A stretch of DNA of 64,000 bases from NCBI RefSeq assembly GCF_026914265.1, contig NC_069135.1:16236406-16300405 (forward strand), given 5' to 3'. This stretch comes from Mya arenaria. Its lineage: Eukaryota; Mollusca; Bivalvia; Myida; Myidae. The notes below the pieces were generated by a model. That model saw only the letters and a list, made by a program, of their open reading frames with translations, was not told the DNA's origin and did not search any database. Each line of letters starts with the position of its first letter. The stretch's first letter is position 1. The position numbers and the translations under genes were made by a program. Of this stretch, positions 37,088 through 50,328 are shown piece by piece.

Positions 37088-39221
37088 GTTTAAACATATT
37101 TTATTCAGTTCGTATATACAAAAATAACAGTACAGCAATAGTATGATGAAATGGATCGGAAAACAAGCAATGTAATTGCTTATATTAATTCCTTTCCATG
37201 TAGCAGTGTACAGTTACGAATTGCATAGAAAAGTCAGTGTATGATGTATAGTGAATAGTTTGACGAAATATATTAGTTTAATAACTGTTCAAACTATTAG
37301 TTACATTTAATTTGAATGTTTTGGAATAATAAGATAACTATTAAAAAGACAAACAAACAAAAAGAAAAAAAACGCAAAAATATTCTGTCACACACACACA
37401 CTGTCCCGATGAAAAGCGATCGATACACCAATGGGGTCGACTGTTAGGCATCAAAACGCTTTGATGCTGTAATGAATCTCTGGACTTTTAAAAACAAGCT
37501 TGAATTGGCATCAAGGGTAAGGCGATCATTACCGAAAAGAAGATTTTCTACAGTAGTAGCACAAGGTAAATCATGGATAAAACGGTTACGCATTAATTGA
37601 TATCTAGGACACTGAGTGAGATAATGTGACACAGTTTCAACGGCACCACAAGCACAAAGGGGAGAAGGAATAATAATTCTTCTGTGAAGGTCATAATTTA
37701 ATGAGCTACATCCTAATCGCAGACGAGCATGATTAACTTGATGTTGTCTGTTTCCTACATTATACAGGAGTTGTGATTTCTTTGGTTTCGTGTTAAGTTG
37801 TGATTTAAACTCGCTGAGAGTAGGTGCATGTCTGATATCTTCAGGAAGTGAGTTCCACTGGCGAATAGTCAGGGGTAGAAATGAAGTAGCATAGGCTTGA
37901 GTTTTACAAGGGATGACTGGAACTTCTGAGCGATTTCGTAGGGCATATGGCTGAGCTCTCGGCTGAGGAATTAGATTTGTAAGATACTCTGAAGAAAGAC
38001 CATTTTTCATTTTAAAGAACAAAATGAGGCGATGTTTACGTCTCCTTTCCGCAAGTGTATCCCAGTTAACGTCAGCTATAAGCCGCTCAATGCTACAAAG
38101 TTTGGTAGCACCGGTTACAATTCTAGCCGCCTCGTGTTGGACAGCTTCGATATCATTTTTTAATTCATTACTACAATTGTCCCAGACAACATCGGCATAC
38201 TCGAGTAAAGGTGTAATAAAAGTGACATACATTTTGTCCAAGGCTGCACGGGAAATTACAAACATTAACGCCCTAAGAATACCAATTCTCTGCCATGCCT
38301 TGTTGACGTTTCAAGATATGTGGGATTGCCATTTGCCATCTGAAGAGAAGGTTACCCCAAGATGTTTATGAGTGCTGATTTGAGATATGGGTACATTTTC
38401 GAGATAAAGTGGGAGTTGATTTTGTTGTTGACGTTTACGAGAAAAGAGAACAGATTCTGTCTTGGATGGATTAAAAGTTACTAGCCATTTCTTCGACCAA
38501 GATGATATTTGAGATAGATCATGGTTAAGGTCGGCTGCAGAAGATACGGGATCTTCGACAATAATGTAAAGACTGGTGTCATCTGCGAATAAGCGTATGT
38601 TTGCCTTAATGTCATTGACAATGTCATTAATGAAAATAAGGAAGAGCAATGGTCCAAGGATAGATCCTTGAGGAAAACCAGCGTTGATAGTGAGGATTCC
38701 TGAAGCAGAGTTGGATAGGACTACCCGTTGTTTGCGGTCAGAAAGATAAGAGGAAAACCAATGAAGAAGTGAACCACTTATACCGATGGATGACAGCTTA
38801 TGAATAAGGCCATGATGCCAGACTCGGTCGAACGCCTTTGAAACGTCACAAAAGACAGCCCTTACTTCTTTCCCTTCATCTAAGGCTTTGCTGACGTCGT
38901 TGTAAAAGAAAGCTAGCTGGTTGACGCTAAAATCGCCTTTGATGAAACCAGATTGGAAGGATGTAAGTATTTCATTCGAGATGACGTAGTTGTAGAGGTA
39001 TTTGTGGATACAGCGCTCCATGAGTTTGCCAATACAACTTAGAAGTGATATTGGTCTATAATTGCAGGGACTAGATGGATCAGATTTTTGAAAATGGGGC
39101 AGACGTTCGCCAACTTCCATGGAGAAGGGAAGGTAGAGTTTGCCAACAATCTGTTAAAATATTTCGAGAGAGGCACAGCAAGTTCGTCTTTGCCCTCTTT
39201 AATACGTTTAGGACTAAACTT
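37088..39221 (-). mobile_element. 5'-truncated non-LTR retrotransposon (LINE, Jockey/CR1-like)
   Basis: The minus strand encodes the reverse transcriptase and C-terminal part of a LINE. Motifs in order: KLANVCPIFK, NYRPISLLSCIGKLMER, FCDVSKAFDRVWHH, GFPQGSILGPLLFLIFINDI, FADDTSLY (catalytic), then a C-terminal region with RLRLGCSSLNYDLHRR and a CACG...HYLTQCPRY zinc-knuckle-like motif, ending with the stop at 37444. The endonuclease and 5' part are absent. The frame is broken by one lost base in an A run near 39.09 kb and one TGA at 38311-38313; otherwise it is open, so the copy is fairly young. The 3' end is AATAAAATATGTTTAAAC. Flanks ATTTAAATTTA (37077-37087) and ATTTAGATTTA (39222-39232) form an 11-bp target duplication with one mismatch, inside an arm unit of the foldback element. 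Confidence 0.9.
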
Positions 39222-39569
39222 ATTTAGATTTAACAAATGTTTCTTTTGGTTAAACAAATAATTGAAAAGCTTCATAATAGGTTTATATTTCAAATTGTAT
39301 TCGAATTTATCCCAAAGCAAGAAAGTTGTAGACATATTTTGTAAAAGATCGGAAATCGAAGTGAAATCCAGTTTTCGAGAAGTGAAATCCACTTTTTGAG
39401 ACGTGAAATCCACTCATAACTCATTTATTTGTAAGAAATATTTATTTTTGTTGATCAAATTACCAAAAAGGATTCATAATAGGTTTATATTTCAAGTTTT
39501 ATTTAAATTGATCAAAAAAAAGAGAGTTGTTGATTGACATATTTTGTAAAAAGATCGGAAATCGAGTGT

Positions 39570-39900
39570 AATCCTTATTTCTTATTATATATAAATATCA
39601 GCAATAGTTAAGTAAATTTATATTTTCAATTTAACGGATTACATAAGATTGATTTATGTCACTTAATGTTTTAAGGAAATGCCATATCTATCAATTTGTC
39701 AATATATTAAATGCATTTCACCCCCCCCCCCCAATAAATTGTCCTATAACTAAATAAACATCGTCACTCGATATGCATGTCTACATGGTTCTGACTTATA
39801 ATAAGCCGCGATAGTAATAGCTGATTACGTTAACATACAAACGATTCTACTTTATTATCCAATACATACTTGACTGTATTTATTTCCTTATACTAAGAAG
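39570..39900. other. Central spacer of the foldback-like element
   Basis: Unique AT-rich sequence between the two inverted arms, with a poly-C run near 39720. No coding capacity; if a transposase was ever here it is gone. Confidence 0.5.
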
Positions 39901-41261
39901 ATTTCCTTCTCCAAAATTGGATTTCACTTCGATTTCCGATCTTTTATCAAAATAAATTTTCATAATATTTTTTTGACCAATTTCAATAAAATTTGAAATA
40001 TAAACCTATTTTGAGGCCTATTGCAGTTTATATGTTCAATTAAAACAATATTTGTTACAAAATAAATGTGCTATGAGTGGATTTCAAAATATTTGTTACA
40101 AAATAAATGTGTTATGATAAAATTTGAAATATAAATCAATTATGAAGCCTTTTCAATTGTATGTTTAACAACAAAAAAATATTTGTAAAAATTAAATGAG
40201 TTATGATTGGATTTCACGTCTCAAAAAGTGGATTTCAATTATCAAAATTTGGATTTCACTTCGATGTCCGATCCTTTTTCGAACAATTGCTCTTACTTCT
40301 TCATTTTTCGACCAATTTCGAATGTTTTTGAAATATAAACCCCTTATGAGGCACTTTCTTATATGAACACAAAAAAGAAAAAAAATATTGATTAAAATAA
40401 ATGAGTTATGAGTGGATTTCTCTTCTCGAAAACTGGATTTCACCTCGATTTCCGAAAAATTGCTCTAACTTCTCCATTGTTTTACCAATTTCATAAAATT
40501 TGAAATCTAAACCCTTTTTGAGACACTTTCAAAAAAAAAGAAAAAAATATTAATAAAAATAAATGAGTTCTGAGTGGATTTCACCTCGATTTCCGATCTA
40601 TTTTCGAAAAATTGCTCTAACTTCTTCATTTTATGACCAATTTCACTAAAATTTAAAATATTAACCTTTTATGAGGCAGTTTTTTATCAGTATACAAAAA
40701 CGCAAAAATATTTGTAAAAATTAGTGCGTTATGAGTGGATTTCACTTGTCGAAATCTGGATTTCACCTCTATTTTTGAAAAGAAATCGAAAAATTGCTCT
40801 AACTTCTTCATTTTTTGACCAATTTCAATAAAATTTGAAATATAAATCCTTCATGAGGCACTTTCCAATATGTATACAAAAAATAATTATTAATAATTAA
40901 AATGAATGAGTTCTGAGTGGATTTCTCGTTTTGAGTGGATTTCACGTGAAATCCACTGGATTCCTGTATCACCCCGCACCGATTACATTCCACTATTTAT
41001 CTTGTACCACTCTTTGTCTTTCATTTTTAGATTTTACCATGAAACGTCTGCTCCGGGTCAATTTGGTGCTCTATGACCTGACACGTGTGTCAACCTTACT
41101 AAACTGGCTAAAGACACGAGTTTAAAGCCTCTTCGATCCAATGGCGCGTGCACGTCTCTAAGACCGCATGAGACTCGGTCCTAAGATGACGACTTACATA
41201 TATATTCGGCAGCCGATGGAGCTCCAACGAAGACCAGCGATGTGCTTCTATATAGATAAGC

Positions 41262-41405
41262 TTTTCAAATTTATGGTCTGCCTCTAATTCCGAGTGCCAG
41301 CCATTGAGTCACTGAATGGTGGGGGGGGGGGGTATTTCAACGTGACGTCCGTCGGTATGACGCGGTCGGGGATTCTTCCCAAGGTGACATCCTTAAGTTA
41401 CCACG
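41262..41405 (-). repeat. SINE remnant, same family as 34.9-35.1 kb
   Basis: Shares CGGTATGACGCGGTCGGGGA and the GAGTGCCAGCC segment with the longer copy, interrupted by a poly-G expansion at about 41320-41332. Confidence 0.5.
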
Positions 41406-43575
41406 GTTTGACCTAAAGAACGCAACAACTGATATAAATAACTAGTCATGATGCTTTTAGAGTTTAACATGATGATCTGCCCGCGTCAGCTTGTTTCCAA
41501 ACTTTAATTCTTACAAAAAGTAAATTAAGTAACCCGAGTTAAAAGTGACCCAAAATTCAATTCACATCTAGATTACAGTTGTCGAAGAAACGATTCGGTA
41601 ATGTGGCCGGTCTAAGGAAGAAACACGGAAGAAACCTGGCATTAGCTGCCATTGAACGCTCCAGATTTTCCTGTTCTGCCCTCTTTGTTTACCTCGATTT
41701 TCAACTAATTGGCGCCGCAACGAAAGATGCGTTGGAGCATTTTCAACGCATAGCTTAATGATGTGGCTCCAATGATTCCCGGCCGTGTTTTTACTTGGCG
41801 TATTATCGAGCAGGAACTAACTGTTATTCTGAAACTGCAGCACATACTTTTGGCCCTGGAAGCACTGATCTAGTCTTAGAACACTTCGTTCATAATCAAT
41901 ACTCGTCGCTAGTTTGTCATGCTGTAGTGCTTTGACGCTGCGAATATTCCAATACTCGCAGATTCTGAAAACCAATGGAACGAATATTGCGTTATTTCAG
42001 GTTCTTGTGCGTATCTTATATTGGAAAATCTCAACTATTGAAAAAAATCACTCTGAAAAAGACCATTTTATCTCAAATGTGTAGATAATTTGCTATGAGC
42101 GATGTTTCCTAGTTCAAACGAATTCAAACGTATTTGTTTTCTGACGTGAGCTGATTCACGGAAGTATAGACCTATTATATATTGTGAGCGTGGCTAGTGT
42201 GTACACAGCTTTGGATACGTCTGTTTGGAAATGAACACTTTGTGGAACAAGAGTGCTGCCACAACAACCACGACAATATAGCGATGTCATGTTGGAATAT
42301 GACTGTATAGACACTGGCTTGCTAATGTTTTGATAGGGAATTACCAATGACGTTAACGTAAACCGCTGTGTCACGTGAAACTATGCGGCTAGCTGATTTC
42401 ATGCCGTTAATAATGCTTCCGGTGATGTGGAACCCGGGTATGAAATCAAACATCATGTTGTTGTTGTTTAAAACACACACATTTAAACATATTTTGTACA
42501 TATTTTAAAGGACAAAGTTTAAAACATCTATCACACACTTGGCAAAGGACCATGCGAGCCATTCATTTCGTTTGCTTGCTTTAAAGATGCTTGTCTGTTT
42601 GGTCAAATCAATAAAATATCGGTGGTTTCCATAATATCGAGTATTAGCTATTGGCACATTCGCATTTAATGACGTGAAAGTGTTCGTTATCAACTAAATC
42701 TAACCAGTTTTCATCTTTTTCATAATTGTTTTTCCGCAAACAAAGCAACATCTCGGAAATTGTACCTAGCTATAGTTGCCTCTGATCGATAGGATCTGTG
42801 TTATCCTCGTTGGCAAAGTAAACTTATCTAAAGCCGCGGCTAATGGGAAAATGAACAGAAATTTGATAAGCCATTCATATCAATCTCCGAACTGTTAACT
42901 GGCTTCCCGGTCGCTATGTACATTTATGTATCCATGACGACAGCAAACATTGAACATTGAACAAACAAATTAATGACGTTGTAATCGCTATTAAGTAAAT
43001 AATAATGTATCGGCATGCGAGGATGTTGTTCGGGTTATTTGAAATCTATATTCAGTAATTTCCACAACAAAATTGCTATGTTTCAAATGGTCTTGATGGT
43101 GCACACGTAGTCTAAATTGATCATAAAATTCTGGCTTCTTTCCAGATAGATATAACTTTAATGATGCAAATAAACTGCATTGGCAGAGTTATTCGTAGAA
43201 TTAAAAAAAATGTTCGTGCATCATGTTCTTGAAGTCAATTATCTGTTTCATTCCATTAGTTTTAATTACACTATTCATTGTTGTTGATTGAAATATTTCG
43301 TGATCGTGCAATGAATTAAACTGAATAAGTTAATTCATTGCACGATCAAGAAATAGTCCTAGAATAGATCTACACTTTGAAATATTATGCTGAACGTTCT
43401 GTGACTTGTTTTTCTAGTGTTTTTTTTTTAAAACATTGGTATTTAGCAAATAGTTCTTAAAACGACGATAACTTTGATTATCCTACCGTGTTTACAGATT
43501 CTATTAAGCCATTTTTATTATACATTTAGTGAATACTAGCTATAGTTATAACATGAAATCATTTGTTTTTTCCAG
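41406..43575. other. Noncoding region upstream of the Ly6-type exons
   Basis: The signal-peptide exon of the following gene should lie here or further left, but no convincing hydrophobic start with a phase-1 donor was found. Confidence 0.35.
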
Positions 43576-46500
43576 CCTGTGGCCTAGACTGCTTTGAGTG
43601 CTTCTCGTTCAACAAGAGCGACCCCTCCTGCGGAGACCCATTCCATCCCGCGTACGGCCGCTACACCGCCAACTGTCTCCAGGGAAGGGAGGGGCGTGTC
43701 GGTGGATTCCCATCCAAATACTGCATCAAACTCATCGGTAATACAGGTGGGCGTTCTATTAGGTTTTCATTCTCCTAAACATTCTCATTGAACAAAACGT
43801 TGTACGTAAGTATCTAAACTACAGTAGGAGAACTATAGCACGTTTAAGTCAGTTTTAAAAGGAAGTATATCAGAATTTACATTCAGAACCTCATTGTTAC
43901 ATAATTTATTATTGGGTACATCAAATATTACATATCAATAACAACCTAATAACATCATAACATAACATATTATTGACCACATCATAACATCACATATCAT
44001 TGGCCACGTCATAACATAACATATTGTTGACCACATCAGAAGATTTCATATTGTTGACCACATCATAACATTACATATTGATGACCACATCATAACATTT
44101 CATATTGTTGACCACATCAGAAGATTTCATATTGTTGACCACAGCAGAAGATTTCATATTGTTGACCACATCAGAAAAACACATATTGTTGACCACATCA
44201 GAACATTACATATTGTTGACCACATCAGAACATTACATATTGTTGACCACATCAGAAGATTTCATATTGTTGACCACATCAGAACAACACATATTGTTGA
44301 CCACATCATAACATTACATATTGTTGACCACATCAGAAGATTACATATTGTTGACCACATCATAACATTACATATTGTTGACCACATCAGAACAACACAT
44401 ATTGTTGACCACATCATAACATTACATATTGTTGACCACATCAGAACAACACATATTGTTGACCACATCATAACATTACATATTGTTGACCACATCAGAA
44501 GATTTCATATTGTTGACCACATCAGAACAACACATATTGTTGACCACATCAGAACATTACATATTGTTGACCACATCAGAACATTACATATTGTTGACCA
44601 CATCAGAACAACACATATTGTTGACCACATCAGAACAACACATATTGTTGACCACATCAGAACATTACATATTGTTGACCACATCAGAAGATTTCATATT
44701 GTTGACCACATCAGAAGATTTCATATTGTTGACCACATCAGAACAATACATATTGTTGACCACATCATAACATTACATATCATTGACCACATCATAACAT
44801 TACATATTGTTGACCACATCATAACAATACATATCATTGACCTCATCATAACAATACATGTCATTGACCACATCATAACAATACATATCATTGACCACAT
44901 CATAACATTACATATCATTGACCACATCATAACATTACATATCATTGACCACATCATAACAATACATATCATTGACCACATCATAACATTACATATCATT
45001 GACCACATCATAACAATACATATCAATGACCACATCATAACATTACATATCATTGACCACATCATAACAATACATATCATTGACCACATCATAACATTAC
45101 ATATCATTGACCACATCATAACATTTCATATTGTTGACCACACCATAACAATACATATCATTGACCACATCATAACATTACATATCGTTGACCAACTCAT
45201 AACTTTACATATCGTTGACCATATCATAACATTTCATATTATTGATCACATCATAACTTTATATCGTTGACCACATCATAACATTTCATATCATTGACCA
45301 CATCATAACATTACATATTATTGACCACATCATAACATTACATATCATTGACCACATCATAACATTCCATATCATTGACCACATCATAACTTTATATCGT
45401 TGACCACATCATAACATTTCATATCATTGACCACATCATAACTTTATATCGTTGACCACATCATAACATTACATATCATTGACCACATCATAACATTACA
45501 TATTATTGACCACATCATAACATTACATATCATTGACCACATCATAACATTCCATATTATTGATCACATCATAACTTCATATATCATTGACCACATCATA
45601 ACTTTACATATCATTGACCACATCAAAACATTACATATCGTTGACCACATCATAACATTACATATCGTTGACCACATCATAACATTACATATCATTGACC
45701 ACATCATAACATTACATATCGTTGACCACATCAAAACATTGCATATCGTTGACCACATCAAAACATTACATATCGTTGACCACATCATAACATTACATAT
45801 CATTGACCACATCATAACATTACATATCATTGACCACATCATAACATTACATATCATTGACAACATCATAACATTACATATCGTTGACCAACTCATAACT
45901 TTACATATCGTTGACCACATCATAACATTTCATATTATTGATCACATCATAACTTCATATATCATTGACCACATCATAACTTTACATATCGTTGACCACA
46001 TCATAACATTCCATATCATTTACCACATCAAAACACTACATATCGTTGACCACATCAAAACATTACATATCGTTGTTCACATCATAACATTACATATCAT
46101 TGACCACATCATAACATTACATATCATTGACCACATCATAACATTACATATCATTGACCACATCATAACATTACATATTATTGACCACATCATAACACTT
46201 CATATCATTGGACAAATCAAAACATTACATTTTGTTGACCACATCATAACGTTTCATATCATTGGCCACATCATAACATTACATTTTTTTGACCACATCA
46301 GAACATTTCATATTGTTGACAACATCATAACATTACATATTGTTGATCACATCTTAACATTTCATATTGTTGACCACATCATAACATTACATATCGTTTA
46401 TACATATCGTTGACCAAATCAAAATATTATATATCATTTACCATATATTTACATTACATATCATTGACCTCATCTTAACATTACAAAGCATTGACCACAT

Positions 46501-49500
46501 CATAACATTACATATTGTTGACCCCATCTTAACATTTCATATTGTTGACCACATCATAACATTACATATCGTTTATACATATCGTTGACCAAATCAAAAT
46601 ATTATATATCATTTACCATATATTTACATTACATATCATTGACCTCATCTTAACATTACATAGCATTGACCACATCATAACATTACATATCGTTTATACA
46701 TATCGTTGACCAAATCAAAATATTATATATCATTTACCATATATTTACATTACATATCATTGACCTCATCTTAACATTACATATCGTTAACCATATCATA
46801 ACATTACATATCGTTGACCAAATCAAAATATTTTATATCATTTACCATTCTTTACATTACATATCATTGACCTCATCATAACATTACATAGCATTGACCA
46901 CAGCATAACATTACATATCATTGACCACATCATAACATTACATATCATTGACCACACCATAACATTATAAACCATTGACCACACCATATCATTACATATC
47001 GATGGTCACATCATGAAATTTCAAATCATTGGCCACATTATAACAGTTCATATCTTTGATCACATAAAACATTTCATATGATTGACCGCATCATAACATT
47101 TCATATTGTTGACCACATCATAACATTACATAAAGTTGAGAACATCAAACATTACATATTGTCGACCACATCATAACATTTCATTTTGTTGACCGCATCC
47201 GAACATAACATATTGTTTGCCACATCATAACATTACATATCGTTGACCACATCATAACATTACATACCAATGACCACATCAAAACATGACATATCACTGA
47301 CCACATCATAACATTATATATCATTGAACACATCATAACATTACATATCATTGACCACATCTTAACATTACATACCAATGACCACATCAAAACATTACAT
47401 ATCATTGACCAACCATAACATTATATATCATTGACCACATCATAACATTACATATCATTGACCACATCATAACATTACATATCATTGACCACATCATAAT
47501 ATAACATAGCATTGACCACATCATAACATTACATACCAATGACCACATCAAAACATTACATATCATTGACCAACCATAACATTATATATCATTGACCACA
47601 TCATAACATTACATATCATTGACCACATCATAACATTACATATCATTGGCCACATCATAATGTTACATATCATTGACCACATCATAACATTACATACCAA
47701 TGACCACATCAAAACATTACATATCATTGACCAACCATAACATTATATATCATTGACCACATCATAACATTACATATCATTGACCACACCATAACATTAC
47801 ATATCATTGACCACATCATAATATTACATATCATTGACCACATCATAACATTACATACCAATGAGCACATTATAACATTACATATCATTGACCACATCAT
47901 AACATTACATATCATTGACCACACCATAACATTCCATATCATTGACCACACCATAACATTACATATCATTGACCATATCATAACATTACATATCATTGAC
48001 CACACCATAACATTACATGTCATTGACCACATCATAATATTACATATCATTGACCACATCATAACATAACATACCAATGAGAACATTATAACATTACATA
48101 TCATTGACCAACCATAACATTACATATCATTGATTACATATCATTGACCACACCATAACATAACATATCATTGACCACACCATAACATTACATATCATTG
48201 ACCACATCATAACATTACATATCATTGACCACACCATAACATTACATACCAATGAGCACATTATAACATTACATATCATTGACCAACCATAACATTACAT
48301 ATCATTGACCACATCATAACATTCCATATTATTGATCACATCATAACTTCATATATCATTGACCACATCATAACTTTACATATCATTGACCACATCAAAA
48401 CATTACATATCGTTGACCACATCATAACATTTCATATCATTGATCACATCATAACTTCATATATCATTGACCACATCATAACTTTACATATCATTGACCA
48501 CATCATAACATTACATATTGTTGACCACATCATAACATTACATATCGTTGACCACATCAAAACATTACATATCGTTGACCACATCAAAACATTGCATATC
48601 ATTGACCACATCAAAACATTAAATATCATTGACCACATCATAACTTTACATATCATTGACCAACCATAACATTACATATCATTGATTACATATCATTGAC
48701 AACAGCATAACATTCAAATCACTGACTACACCATAACATTACATATCATTGACCACACCATAACATTACATATCATTGACTACACCATAATATTACATAT
48801 CATTGACCACACCATAACATTACATATCATTGACCACATCATAACATTACATATCATTGACCACACCATAACATAACATATCATTGACCACACCATAACA
48901 TTTCAAATATCATTGACCACACCATAACAATTCATATCGTTGACCCCATCATAACTAATCATAACGTTATATATCATTGATTGAATCATAACATTTAATA
49001 GCATTGACCATATCATATCATATCATAAACCATTGACCACATCATAACTTTACACATCATTGATCACATCATAACGTTACAAATCATTGTGAGGTGTTAC
49101 AAAACATAAAGAATTCAAGTTAGGATAAATCAATACATGAAGGGAATGTCTGTTTTTGGAGAAGTTGTAATGTCGTAGACATCGAAATGGTTTCTCAGAA
49201 TCTGGAGAAAACATTGCAAATCTCTGGTAGCATATCTGTTAGAATGTTTCCAATCGATAGGAAGGTTGATCAGTACTGTAGGGATGAATAGAGCGGAAGA
49301 AAACTAGATGCCGCTCCATTTGTTCTTAAATCCCTCCGAGAATAAATGTCCAATAGCAATGACTTGACCGAGGATTTCTATGCAAACCAACAATGTAAAG
49401 CAATAGACACATTGTGTGCATGTACAGCATTTTCATTGTTATTTACATGTACATGTAGGACAATGAAAACAGTGTAGCAATTTTACAAAGATCATAAATG

Positions 49501-49933
49501 GCCAAAAAAGGCAACGTTTTAGACAACTTGTGATGATTATCAGTTTAAGGATGTCCATCCTTTTGTTGTAATTTAATAATATATTTGAAATTATGCAGTT
49601 TAATATTTTAAAAAACCGCATAAAACATTGAACGAAATAACGTAATTGATAAAATGATATATGTAAATTAGCAAAGCTAATTGAATGTTTTCAGCAAAAG
49701 ATGACATTGAGATGGTATATCGGGGGTGTTCTTTGACGACCCTCAACAATCTCTGTGGGGAATTCCGGTTTGAGAACGTCCGTTACCATGGCTGCATCAT
49801 GTCGTGTGCCGAAAACGGATGCAATGGGTCATCCGATCTGAGCGTCAAGCTGACTTCTCTATCGTCAGTTGCCTTGACATTGTTCATGATGTTATCAAAA
49901 CTCTGGACTCTTTTTTGCATCGAGGCGTTGTGA
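43576..49933 (+). CDS. Ly6/uPAR (quiver/sleepless-type) GPI-anchored protein, 5' exon missing
   Basis: Two coding exons are clear. The first starts after TTTTTTCCAG and encodes CGLDCFECFSFNKSDPSCG...FPSKYCIKLI; it ends at 43737 or 43746, since both donors keep the phase. The second (49695-49933) encodes AKDDIEMVYRGCSLTTLNNL, then CGEFRFENVRYHGCIMSC and AENGCNGSS, and ends in a hydrophobic tail (LTSLSSVALTLFMMLSKLW) before the stop. Ten cysteines with the closing CxxxGCN match the three-finger fold of the quiver/sleepless family, which acts at the cell surface as modulators of channels and receptors. NGSSD before the tail is a plausible GPI attachment region. The signal-peptide exon upstream was not found; exon 1 needs one base from it. 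The ~5.9-kb intron is filled by a satellite array. Confidence 0.8.
43916..49090. repeat. 27-bp satellite array inside the Ly6-type gene intron
   Basis: About 190 units of CATATCATTGACCACATC plus ATAACATTA and variants. Variants are clustered: ATTGTTGACCACATCAGAA units at 44.0-44.77 kb, ATAACAATACAT units at 44.8-45.1 kb, CATATCGTTGACC units at 45.6-46.1 kb. Higher-order repeats are visible: a segment starting CGTTTATACATATCG at 46395, 46570 and 46691, and a ~161-bp (six-unit) repeat marked by ACCAATGACC at 47374, 47534, 47696 and 47857. Since 27 is a multiple of three, frames of up to 224 codons run through it on both strands. Confidence 0.97.
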
Positions 49934-50328
49934 CGGTGACGTCAGTTGACATTTGATATATCTCGCAATATGGACCCGATGCCGGCGATGGCTGACTATA
50001 ACATCGTGATTGAAAATGATTCAATGCTTGTTTGTGATGTTTGGTATACTGACAAAAATCATGAAGTGTAAAATAATATAATAACGTGGATCTATTCGAT
50101 TCGCCATTTCTCGTGCAATACTTGTTCAGTGATGTGATACTGTGTACCAAAAATTCACATGAATCATTACTATCGCCGACATTTGTTGCGTCATTTCTGG
50201 TATAGCTCTGAGGACCTGGGGACTTTGACAGATTACACTTCCGATACGGTGATAACGAGTGAATAAGCCGTCGTCAATGAAACTTATAATTCCGATTAAC
50301 TGATAAAGTGTGGTGTTTTCCACTTTTT
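49934..50328. other. 3' flank of the Ly6-type gene
   Basis: No exon or repeat recognised; probably 3' UTR. Confidence 0.4.

Larger units (their letters stand above)
36109..40982. mobile_element. Foldback-like DNA element with ~1-kb inverted arms of tandem units
   Basis: The left end reads GGGTACAGGGTGATACAGG and the right end, inverted, TCGGTGCGGGGTGATACAGG; the match continues through AATCCAGTGGATTTC and on for more than 150 bp at roughly 90% identity. The direct flanks are TTACATTC (35604-35611, now split from the element by the 488-bp insertion, and 40983-40990). Each arm is a row of diverged ~180-bp units; left-arm units show GATCGG at 36301, 36483, 36674, 36855 and 37026, and after the LINE at 39347 and 39553. 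The right arm (39.9-40.98 kb) carries the same units inverted. Without the LINE the element is about 2.7 kb. No transposase was found. Long inverted arms of tandem repeats are the hallmark of foldback/Galileo-like transposons. Confidence 0.8.

Noticed and set aside
41039-41125. MKRLLRVNLVLYDL as a possible signal-peptide exon for the Ly6-type gene
   Set aside because: Too polar for a signal peptide and no donor in the phase needed by the next exon.
44105-48656. Many open frames of 60-224 codons on both strands (LLTTSEDFI-, MMWSTICNV- and DHIITLHII-type repeats)
   Set aside because: They follow from a 27-bp satellite unit being a multiple of three and lacking stops; they sit in an intron and have no start or splice context.
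43916-49090. Regular short repeats that might suggest a CRISPR array
   Set aside because: The 27-bp units are directly adjacent with no unique spacers, and the DNA is clearly animal nuclear.
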